Positions 1-10,200 of a stretch of DNA of 64,000 nucleotides are shown piece by piece. Origin of the DNA: Rhodospirillales bacterium (GTDB lineage Bacteria; Pseudomonadota; Alphaproteobacteria; Acetobacterales; Acetobacteraceae); NCBI GenBank assembly GCA_025359905.1, contig JANYDF010000043.1, positions 1 to 64,000 of the forward strand. Direction: 5' to 3'. Each line of letters begins with the position of its first letter. The first letter of the stretch is position 1. The translations under genes were made by a program, and so were the position numbers. Below the pieces are notes generated by a model. It saw nothing but the letters and a program-made list of their open reading frames with translations. It was not told the DNA's origin and searched no databases.

Positions 1-868
<868 letters not shown>

Positions 869-1100
869 CCAAGGTTGCTCCATGCGGTGCCGACATTGGC
901 GGAGTCGCGGCTGCCGGATCGATCCCGGAAGCCGTCATGTTCCAACAAACATGGAGGCACGCCGCACCACAATCTTAAATTCCCGCCATCCCGGCGCAGC
1001 CATGAATGGCCGCGCCGTTGCCCAACATTTGCCGTGTTTGGCGAGCGATATGATGCCAGGTGAGTTGCAACCCCGGCTCGTGCCGCCCCAGGAGGGATGA

Positions 1101-1910
1101 ATGCGCCGATCAATCGGTTTCGCCGCAATGGCCAGCGTGCTGGCAACGTCGGCCTGCACGATCCCGCAGGGCAACGGCCCCAACGTCACCGCAATGCCAG
1201 GCGACGGCAAGAGCTTCGAGGCGTTTCAAGGCGACGACCAGCGCTGCCGTCAGGCGGCGGCGCAGGCCAACGGTTTCGTGACCCCAAAACAGGCGGCCGA
1301 GCGCGACGGCAACGCTGCCGTGTTGTTTGGCCTCGGCGCTGGCACCGGTGCGGGGGCGATGATCGGCTCGTCGATGGCTGCCGTCGGGGCTGGGGCGATC
1401 CTTGGCGCGGGCGCCGGGCTGGCGGCGGGCGGATTGCTGGCGGCCGGGGTGGCGCAGCAATCGGCGCAGAACAATCAGCACCATTACGACGTCACTTATG
1501 TGCAGTGCATGGCGGCGGCTGGGGAGCGGGTGCCGGATTTGGCATCGAACGGCAGCCCCGGTGCCATGACCGGCACTGCCCCGGTGCCCGTCTCCGCCGC
1601 ACCGCTGCCGTCGCAAGGCTATGCGCAGCCGCAAGCCGCCGCCGCGCCATACGAGCCGCCGGCGGCATACCAGCAGGAGACCCCGCCAGCGTATCAACCG
1701 CGCCCGGTGTACTATGCCCAATCGGCCTATCCGCCGCTGCCGCCGCTGCCGCAGTTCCGCCCGAGGCCGGTGTATGCTGCGTACTACGACGCGCCGCCCC
1801 CACCGCCGCGCGCCTACGGCGGTCGGTGCCAGCCGGGGTATTGCGCCCGCCCGCCGATGTATGCGCCGCGCGGCTACCGGGCCCCTGGCTGGGATCAACC
1901 CGATTGGTGA
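1101..1910 (+). CDS. Putative lipoprotein with glycine-zipper segment
   Basis: A 269-residue protein starting at ATG 1101, with an AGGAGGG ribosome site at 1090-1096. The N-terminus MRRSIGFAAMASVLATSAC resembles a lipoprotein signal with Cys19 as the lipidated residue, although Thr rather than Leu at -3 is atypical. Residues 74-117 form a glycine-zipper-like membrane segment of Gly/Ala spaced for helix packing. C49 and C136 flank it. The last 110 residues are rich in Pro, Tyr, Ala and Gln. Known glycine-zipper lipoproteins sit in the outer membrane or periplasm; the precise role is unknown. It stands alone, between the divergent glycine-rich gene and a convergent LacI-type gene. Confidence 0.75.
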   Translation: MRRSIGFAAMASVLATSACTIPQGNGPNVTAMPGDGKSFEAFQGDDQRCRQAAAQANGFVTPKQAAERDGNAAVLFGLGAGTGAGAMIGSSMAAVGAGAILGAGAGLAAGGLLAAGVAQQSAQNNQHHYDVTYVQCMAAAGERVPDLASNGSPGAMTGTAPVPVSAAPLPSQGYAQPQAAAAPYEPPAAYQQETPPAYQPRPVYYAQSAYPPLPPLPQFRPRPVYAAYYDAPPPPPRAYGGRCQPGYCARPPMYAPRGYRAPGWDQPDW

Positions 1911-1945
1911 TCGGCAATTCTTGAGAGAATTCTCTCAGCTTGCTG

Positions 1946-2968
1946 TTACAGACTTTCGGGCGTGTGAACCTCGAACGGCAAAATTGCCTGCTCGGGAATG
2001 CCGGAAGGCGGGCCGTTTGACGTCATCATCGCAATTGTCCGCGCCGCCAAAGCTTCAACCGGATGAGACAGCACCAGCTTCAACGTGCCGTTGAGCAACC
2101 CGGCCCGCGTCGGCGCGGTCAATTCGCTGCTGATGACCGTCACTTTGCCCGCCATGCCGCAATCGGCCAGCGCGCGCATGGTCCCATCGATGCCGCCGCC
2201 CGCAACAAACAGCGCGCGCAAGTCGCGGTTGCGCCGCAGCAAATTCATTGCGGCCTCGTAGGCGTACTCGTCGCTTTGCAGCGTCACCATCGGCTCCAGC
2301 AAGGTGAAGCCGGGCGCATTTTCGCGCAGGTACGAGCGTAGCCCGATCTCGTTGGCTTCCTGGCACTGATAGCGATGGCTGCCGACCGAGACCGCCACCG
2401 TGCCTGGCGGCCCGGCCAGATTGGCGACAAACCACGCCACGGTGCGGCCAAGTTTGCGATTGTCCAAACCGGCATAGCCCCGGCGGCGCTCGGCGCTCAG
2501 GTCGGAAATCAACGCCACAACGCTGACGCCATCGCCATGCAACCGGTCGATGGCGCCTGTTACCGCCGGATGGTCGGCGGCGACCAACGCAATGGACGTG
2601 GCCTTCTGGCCCATTCGCACCAAGCGTTCGGCCACGGCATCCGGCGTCAGATTGTCCATGAACTCAACCAACGGCGTGGCGCGCAATCCAGGTGCTGCCA
2701 GCGTCGCGGCGGTCAGCGCATCGCCCAGATGCCGGTAGAATGCCTGCGACCGGCGTTGCAGCAGGAACCCCAGGGTTTGCTCCGGCGCCTCGCTGCGCAG
2801 GCGATCGCGCAGCAGCCCGGCGGCGTAGAACCCGATGCGCTCGGCGGCTTCCTGCACCCGCCGGGCGGTTTGCCGGCGCACCGCGCCGCGCCCGTTCAGC
2901 AACCGGTCGACGGTGGACACGCCAACGCCCGCCGCCTTGGCCAAATCCTCCAGAGTGGGCCGAGCCAT
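1946..2968 (-). CDS. LacI-family transcriptional regulator
   Basis: A 340-residue protein with an N-terminal LacI helix-turn-helix (residues 5-30, LEDLAKAAGVGVSTVDRLLN) followed by a periplasmic-binding-protein-like sensor domain to the C-terminus. The family binds operator DNA as a dimer and responds to a small sugar-like ligand. The recognition helix reads VSTVDRLLNGRG rather than the common VSRVLN, a variant seen in regulators with an ABC-type substrate-binding sensor. It is divergent from the fatty acid desaturase. A 9-bp inverted repeat in the shared upstream region (2989-3021) is a candidate operator. The ligand cannot be told from sequence, and no transporter or sugar gene lies next to it. 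Confidence 0.9.
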   Translation of the reverse strand: MARPTLEDLAKAAGVGVSTVDRLLNGRGAVRRQTARRVQEAAERIGFYAAGLLRDRLRSEAPEQTLGFLLQRRSQAFYRHLGDALTAATLAAPGLRATPLVEFMDNLTPDAVAERLVRMGQKATSIALVAADHPAVTGAIDRLHGDGVSVVALISDLSAERRRGYAGLDNRKLGRTVAWFVANLAGPPGTVAVSVGSHRYQCQEANEIGLRSYLRENAPGFTLLEPMVTLQSDEYAYEAAMNLLRRNRDLRALFVAGGGIDGTMRALADCGMAGKVTVISSELTAPTRAGLLNGTLKLVLSHPVEALAARTIAMMTSNGPPSGIPEQAILPFEVHTPESL

Positions 2969-2988
2969 TGGACGCTCCGATAAATGAT

Positions 2989-3021
2989 TCCTTTCAAGAG
3001 TGGCCGCGCTATTTGAAAGGA
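2989..3021. promoter_or_regulatory. Inverted repeat, candidate operator between lacI-type gene and desaturase
   Basis: TCCTTTCAA at 2989-2997 and its perfect reverse complement TTGAAAGGA at 3013-3021 are separated by 15 bases. They sit 21 bases upstream of the LacI-type start codon and within 120 bases of the desaturase start. Spacing and position suit a dimeric regulator site; function is inferred. Confidence 0.45.
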
Positions 3022-3137
3022 TATGATAGATAATGCCTCATTTTATTGAATGGGCAAGCTGGGCGATGGCCGCCTGCGGTATGCTTGGCAATGCCCGCCG
3101 GACGCGGAAATCCGGCTGCGCGATCAGGGGGAATGCG

Positions 3138-4184
3138 ATGACCGGGGCTGCCTGGAAGAACTATGCGCTCACCGGCACGGCTGCCGGGGCCGCCGAGATC
3201 ACGGAAGATTCGTTTGAAGATCGCGTGGAAGCCAGTTGGTTTTCCTGCAAAGTCGACCGCAAGGATTTGAAGCGGCTGATCAAACGGGCCGATGGCGCGG
3301 CGTTGCGGTTCTTCGGGCTGTGGCTGGCGCTGCTGGTACTCTCGGGCGCGGCCGCCTATGCCACCTGGGGCACCTGGTGGTGCGTGCCAGCGTTCGCGGT
3401 CTACGGCGTGCTGTATTCGGCGGCGGATCATCGCCACCACGAACTTTCGCACGGCACCCCGTTCAAGACACGCTGGCTGAACGGCGTGCTGTTCCAACTC
3501 TGCGCGTTCATGACGTTGCGTGAGGCGTACTATTATCGCTGGAGCCATTCGCGCCACCACACCCACACCACCATCGTGGGCCGCGACCCGGAAATCGCCG
3601 CGCCGCGCCCGCCGGATGTGCTGGGCTTCGTCGCCGACCTGTTGTTCTTGAAGGACGGCTTCAACCAGTTGAAACGCCTGCTGCGCAACGCCAGCGGGCA
3701 GATCACCGAAGCCGGGCAGCACTTCGTGCCGGACAACGAGCGCGGCAAGATCGTCTGGGCATCACGTATCTATCTGCTGATCATCCTTGCGGTGATTGCG
3801 GCGTGCATCGCCAGCAACAGCATTCTGCCGGCGATGTTCGTGGTGCTGCCGCGCTTCTACGGCGGCGCGTTCTCGATGTTGTTCAACCTGACGCAACATG
3901 CCGGGTTGGATGAGGACGTCTACGACCACCGCCTCAATACCCGCACCGTGCTGATGAGCCCGGTGTTCGACTTTCTGTATGCCAACATGAACTACCACAT
4001 CGAACACCACATGTTCCCGATGGTGCCGTTTTACCGCCTGCCGGAACTGCACCAGATGATCCGCGCGCAGTGCCCGCCGCCCTATCCCAGCCTGTGGGCG
4101 GCACACCGGGAAATCTGGCCGGCGCTGCTTCGCCAGCGCAAAGACCCGGCGTGGTTCGTGCAGCGGGAGTTGCCGGCCGCCTGA
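3138..4184 (+). CDS. Membrane fatty acid desaturase
   Basis: A 348-residue di-iron membrane desaturase. All three histidine boxes are present: HELSH at 101-105, HSRHH at 137-141 and HIEHH at 287-291, plus QH at 253-254. Hydrophobic segments lie at about 57-77, 80-96 and 210-240, as expected for the family. These enzymes use O2 and electrons from ferredoxin or cytochrome b5 to desaturate or hydroxylate lipid acyl chains in the inner membrane. ATG 3138 is preferred because AGGGGGA lies at 3126-3132; an in-frame upstream ATG at 3033 lacks such a site. Substrate is unknown; a sphingolipid or carotenoid type hydroxylase is also possible. Confidence 0.88.
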   Translation: MTGAAWKNYALTGTAAGAAEITEDSFEDRVEASWFSCKVDRKDLKRLIKRADGAALRFFGLWLALLVLSGAAAYATWGTWWCVPAFAVYGVLYSAADHRHHELSHGTPFKTRWLNGVLFQLCAFMTLREAYYYRWSHSRHHTHTTIVGRDPEIAAPRPPDVLGFVADLLFLKDGFNQLKRLLRNASGQITEAGQHFVPDNERGKIVWASRIYLLIILAVIAACIASNSILPAMFVVLPRFYGGAFSMLFNLTQHAGLDEDVYDHRLNTRTVLMSPVFDFLYANMNYHIEHHMFPMVPFYRLPELHQMIRAQCPPPYPSLWAAHREIWPALLRQRKDPAWFVQRELPAA

Positions 4185-4185
4185 C

Positions 4186-4237
4186 GGGGCACGGCGCTGG
4201 GGCACGGCGCTGGGGCGCAGCGTTGGGGCGCTGCGCA
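4186..4237. repeat. Four tandem copies of a 13-bp unit, ending in a hairpin
   Basis: The unit GGGGCACGGCGCT occurs exactly at 4186-4198 and 4199-4211, then in diverged form at 4212-4224 and 4225-4237. The last two copies form a perfect 8-bp stem (GCGCAGCG 4215-4222 with CGCTGCGC 4229-4236). It lies between the convergent stop codons of the desaturase and the giant protein gene, so a bidirectional transcription end is plausible. There is no T-tract. Confidence 0.7.
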
Positions 4238-4246
4238 CCGTCTGCG

Positions 4247-7200
4247 TCAGACGTGGAAGGTGAGCAGCGTTCCCCCGGTTCCGTCGGCGGTCGTGGTGAA
4301 GTTGGCCAGCGTCAGTGCGCCCGGCATCGTGATGCTGGCGCTGTGCGTGCCGTCGGTGACGCTCAGCTTGCCGTTCAGGAACTTGCCGGACTTGGTGGCG
4401 AATTTCAGGTCGGTGAAGTCGATCTTGTCCAGCAGACCGTTGGCGGTGCCGAAACCCTTGATGGTATCGCCGTTGAAGTTTGCTGTCAGATCCTTGAACA
4501 AATCGCCATGGAAGACCGAGGCGATCAGCGTGTCGATGCCGGCGCCGCCCGACAGGGTCTGGCCTTGTCCGGCCGCAGTGATGGTATCGGCCCCCGAACT
4601 GCCAACCGCGACCACGCCGATGGTTTTGTTCAGCGTAAGTTTGCTGGCCTGATCGAGCACGATCTTGTTCACCGTGGTGAGCGGATTGAGGGTGATGGTG
4701 CCGCCCGTGGTGATTTCCAGCGAACATCCGGTGCCGGGGTTCTTGATGATCGCCGTCGCATTGGCCGCCGTGGCCTGCACCTGGTCGTGCGCGCCGTTGA
4801 GGTTGATGGTGTCGCTGGCGGCGCCGGCCACGATGGTGTTGCTGCCGGCGGTGTTGTCGCGGATCGTCAGATTGGGAATGGCGTTGGCGGTGAACACGTA
4901 GGCCGGTGCGCCCGATGTCAGGCCCAACGTCACCAGACTGATCTGGGCCACATTATTGCCCATCGCCATGCTGCCGCCGCCGGTGACCGCCAGCGTGTTG
5001 GTGCCGGTGCCGCCGTTGATGGTGGCCCCAATGGTCGCCCCGGTGACGTTGTAGGTGTTGTTGCCGCTGCCGCCGTTCACCGTCTCGCCGGTGCCGCCGA
5101 GCGTCACGATGTCGCTGCCGCTGCCGAGATTGATGATGTCGTTATTGGCGGCACCGATGATGGTGATGGTGGCCGGGTTGGGGTTGTTCGGGTTCAGCGC
5201 CGGTATCGAGGCGACATTCACCGTCAGGTCGAGCCCGGCCCGCAGCATGAGGGTCTGCGCGGTGTTCGGAATGGCCGGGCCGCTGGGCGGCACGTAGCCC
5301 CGCTGGCCCTCGGTGGCCTGCACGATCTGGATATTGGTCAATTGGGTGGGCTGCGTCATGTCGAACTGGCCCGGGGTGGTCAGCACCAGCTTGTTGGTGC
5401 CGCCGCCGCCGTCGATGGTGTCCCCGCTCCACAACACGCCGTTGCTGGCGTTGAAGGTGTCGTCGGCACTGCTCGCGTTGATGACGGTCGGCGTGAAGGT
5501 GAGGTTCCAAACCGCTGGCAGCGGCGTGACCGTGCCGGTGACCGTCAGTGTGACCGACTGAACGGCAGCGTTGTAGCCGCTGAAGTTGCTGCCATTGCCC
5601 GACAGCACGATCTTTTCCTGGAACGCGCCGATGGTCGAGGTCGAGAAGGTGATCACCGGCGCTTCGGCAAATTGCCCAGCCGAAATATTGCTGAACGACT
5701 TCAGCCCGGTGACGTTGAACGCCGCATCGCCGGATGCAGTGACGGCGCCGGACAGCAGGTCGGCCGTGCCGGTGGCCCCGTTCAGCGCGCCGATCTGGGC
5801 GCTCAGCCCGGCGTTGCCGATGACGACGCTGCCGAGCGCCAGCGTGTAGTTGGTGCCGGAGCCGGTCAGCGTGCCGTTGCCGGCCAGCTTCTGGAATGCG
5901 CCGGCGGCATAGTTGTCGACGGTGGCGTTGAAGCTCAACGCGTTGAGATTGAGGTTGAGGTCGGTCAGATCGCTGTCGTGGCTAGCGAAATTCAGCGCGC
6001 CGCTGCCGCTGAAAAAGCCGGATGTGCTGGTGTTGACGTTCACCGTCAGTTGCCCGGCCGCCCCGGCGGCGATGCCGGTGCCCAGGTTGCCGGAGCCGCT
6101 GAAGATGCTGGAGAAAGCGCCCCAGCCGCCGGTCAGCAGATCGACCAGCGCGCCTTTGCCGATGTTGGGCACGACGATGTTCTGCGACACCACTTGCCCG
6201 ACATGCAGCACGCCGAAGCCAATGCCGCTGACCGCGATGCCGGATTGCGCCGGGGCGTAGACCTTACCGTTCGCCGTGATGGTTTGGCTGGCGAGCGGCG
6301 TATAGCCGAAGCCCGACCCGGCGGCGCCCACCGACCAAGCGTCGACGGTAATTTTGGCGTTGGTGAAATCGCCAGCCGTTTGGGTGTTTGGCAGGATGCC
6401 CAGCGCCGCACTGGCGCCCGAGGCGATGGTGCCAACTTGACCGATGCCATTGTTGTAGCCGAGCGGCGTCTGCTCGACGATGTAGTAAAGCTGCTCCTGA
6501 TAAGCGTCGGGCGCCACGCCGTCGGCAATGGTGAGCCCCTGCCCGGCCGGAGCGGCACCCAGCCGCACCGCGCCGAAGTTCAGCGTGTTGGAGGACAGTA
6601 TCGGTTTGGCATAGGCATAGACCGTGCCGGACAGCGACAGGGCCGGGAGCGAAAGCGACAGATCCGACTGATCGGCATCGTGGCTGTTCAGCGCGAAGGC
6701 AGCGGTGCCGGCGAATACGCCGTCGGCCGCCGTATTCATCGACAGCGATAGCTGGCCGAAGGTGCCGGCAACCGCGTTCAGCGTGCCGCTGCCCTGCCAC
6801 GGGCTGGAGACCGCGCCAAACCCGCCAGTCAAAATGTCGGTCAGCGCGCCACCGGTAGCGTTGCCGACCAGGACGTTCAGGCTCGACGCCTGCCCGGCAT
6901 GGGCGTTGAACGTGTAGGTGCCGCCGAACACCGCAGGCACCGCAGGGGCGTAGACCTTGCCGTTCAGCGTGATGGTCTGGCCGCCCAGCGCGGTATCGGC
7001 CAGCCCGCTGGTGCCGGAGCCAGTGGAGGTTTCCTGAATAACCGCCTTCAGGCCGGTCTCGTCGCCGGAATATGTGGTGTTCAACGACACCGAAATGCTG
7101 GCCGTGCCGCCGGAGTGCACGGTGCCAGACAGCGGGCCATTGAAGTTATAGGTGCCAAACGGCGTCGCTGTGGTGGCGTAGGCCAGCGATTCCTGGAAGG

Positions 7201-10200
7201 CGCTGGCTGACGCGCCATCGGAAATCTTGATGCTCTGCGGCACCGGGGCCACGCCGACCCGGGTGGCGCCGAAGTTCAGCACCGTGGCGTTCAGCGACGG
7301 TGCGGCAAAGTCCCAAGCTGTGCCGCTCAGCGTCACCGGCCCTGCGGCAAGCGGCAGGTCGGCCTGATCGGCGTCGTGGCTGACCAGATTGAGCGGGGCG
7401 CTGCCGCCATAGGCGCCGCCGGTAACCGGCGCGAACGATAGTGCCAATCCGCCCGATGCGCCGGAGGCAAGGCCCGCACCCAGCGTGGCGTTGCTGGAAA
7501 ACGGTGCAGCAATGGCACCGAAGCCGCCCGCCAGCACGTCGGTCAGCGCACCGTATGCGTTGTTTTGCAGATAGATGGTGCCCGCCGAACTGCTGCCGGA
7601 ATGCACCGACCCGAAGTCCAGCGCGCTGTTGATCAGGTTGGCGACTGCCGGGGTGTAGACCTTGCCGGTCACGGTCACGGTCTGCGAGGCCAGAACGGTA
7701 TCGGCAAGCCCGCTGGTGCCGGCCCCCGTCGAGGTGAAATCGATCACCACCGGGCCGGAATAGACGCCCGCGACGCTGGAGTTGACCGAGAACACCGGCC
7801 CGCTGCTGGCGCCGGACGCGACCGTATCGGTGGTGGCCGAGACGATGTTCATGCCAAGCGGCGGCGCCTCGGTGCTGTAGACGAGGCTTTCCTGGTACGG
7901 GTCGGCCACCACGCCGTTGCCAATGGCCAGCGTGCCAATGATCGCGGACCCGCCAACGCGGCTGGCGCCGATGTTGACCGAAGCGCCAGCGAGCACCGGG
8001 GCGGCCAGCGCGTAGACCGTGCCAGAGGCGGTGACGTTTTGCGTGCCGAGGCTGACCGGGCCGTAGCCGTCGCCGGGCACGCTGGTGCCGTCCGAGGCCA
8101 GGGTCAGCGTCGCCGCGCCGTTGCGCACGCCGTCGGCGCTGGTGTCCAGTGTCACGGTCAGGCTGCTGGCGTCGGTCTGACCCGGTGCCAGGCCCGCGAT
8201 GCTGCCGCTGACCTGCATGGCGCCCGATGCCGCGCCGAGGCTGGCGTTGAGGTTTTCCGAGGCACCGCCGGTGCTGGCGTTGTTGGTCAGTGTCAGCGTT
8301 TGGCTGAGCGCATCGCCGACATGGGCATTGGCGAACGTCACCGGTTCCGGCGTGTGCGCCGACGGCACTGCAAGCTGGTAGCCCGTCACGAGGCTGCCGC
8401 CGTGGCCATCGGTGGCGACGCGCAGCGCGCCGGTGCTGGTGTTGCCGGTGACGGTGTAAACCCGCGTGGCACCGCCCGTCAGCGCGACCGTGAGGGTGCT
8501 GCCGGAAATCGTGGCGCCGGTGGCCACGACGCCCGCGAGGTCGAGCAAATCGCCGGTGCCGAAATTGGCGATGCTGCCGGCATAGGTCGCCGGATGGTCG
8601 AGCAGCAGCGTGGCGCCGCCGCCGTTCATCGTGGTCATGGCGCCCGCAGTGGCGCTGCCGCCGAGTTCCAGCGTCGCACCCGCGTCGACCGCATAGTCGC
8701 CAGCGCCGGAAACCGGCTGGCCGATCACCAGCTTACCGCCGTTGGCCTCGATGAGGCCGGTGTTGTTGATGAACAGCGCCGCTTTGCCCGCGCCGAAAGT
8801 GACGTTGCCGAAGCCGAGCAGCGTGCCGGTGGCCCCGATCAGCAGGCCGTTCACCGCCGCCGCCACCGTGAGCGTGCCGCCGCCGAGTTGCAGCATTCCG
8901 TTGTCGGTCAGCGTGGCCCCAGCGGTGAAGCCGCGCCCGCCCAGCACGCGCAGCGCACCGGTTGGGGCAATGGTGGTCAGCGTGGTGTCCATCGCCACTT
9001 GGCTGAAGGTCGCGGTCTTGAAGCTTTGGATGACCGAATTGGCGCCGCTGAGGGTGATATCGGCGGCGTCGGTGACAATCGTGGCGTTGCTGGCCAACTG
9101 CATGGTGCTGTTGGCGCCAACCGCGTAAGTGCCGCCGGTCAGCACCGTGCCGTTCAGGTTGCTGAAGTTGATGCTGGCGAGGTTCAAGCTGCCGCCGTTG
9201 GCGACGCTCAACAGCCCCTGGTTCACCAGCGTGCCGGCGCCTGAGATGGTGAACGTGGAACTCGCGCCGCCTGCGAGGATGCTGCCCTGGTTGATAACGC
9301 GGTCGGTGGCCGTGGCGCCGGTGCGCAGCGCCGCCGTGACGCCGGTCTGCGTGACGCGGAAATTCGGGCCGAGGGTCAGCGTGGACTGCGCCGACGGGCT
9401 GTCCCAGCCATAGAAGGTATCGCCGCCGGCACTGCCGATATTTACATTGACGTTGTCGGCCGTCTCGGTGCCGCCAAACCAGATGCTGCCGCCGTTACCG
9501 GTGAAATTGATTCCGGCTGGGCCGGTATTGGCCAGATTGCTGAAGGTGATGCCGTTGATGCTCGTGAACGCCGCCCCCGGCGCGCTCATGTCCAGCGTGC
9601 CGCGATAAGTAACGTTGTCGAACGTGCCGTAAGCCGCGATCAGCCCGGCGCCGCTGTCGAGCAGCGTGCCATTGTGGATGATGCCGCCGGCTTGCAGCGT
9701 GACGCCACCGAGCATGGTGCCGGCGCCGACTTGCAGCGCGCCGCCTACGCCATCGACCGAGCCATTGATGTTCACCGTGCCGCCGCTGCGGTTGACGGTG
9801 CCGATCTTGGCAAAGGTTCCGGTGCCGCCGAAGGTCAACGTGCCGCCGTTGACATTGATCGCGCCCGCGTTGTTCCAGGCGGTGTTAAACGCCATCGTGC
9901 TGCCCGTTCCCGTCGTCATGGCGCCGAGATTGGAGAACACTGCCGTCCAGACAGTTATATTGCCGCCATTGATCGCCGAGACGGTGCCGATGGTGTCGTT
10001 GGTGAAGCTATGCCCGGAAATCGAGAAGGTGCCGCCCGCATAGCTGTTGGTGATCGTGCCTTGGTTCACCACCCCATCACCAGCGGCGCTGCCGCTCATC
10101 AGCGTCGCCAATTGGCCAACCTGGGTGACAAGGAGCTTGCTGCCCAGCGTCATGACAGAATTGCCGCCGTTGGCGTCCCACGAATCCAGCGCGTTGTTGA

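Noticed and set aside
4186-4237. Possible CRISPR-like array
   Set aside because: The units are only 13 bp, directly abutting, with no spacers.
4070-6751. 893-codon open frame on the plus strand opposite the giant protein
   Set aside because: It is an antisense shadow. The residues are a His/Gly/Arg/Asp mix without family signals, and the minus-strand frame has clear repeats.
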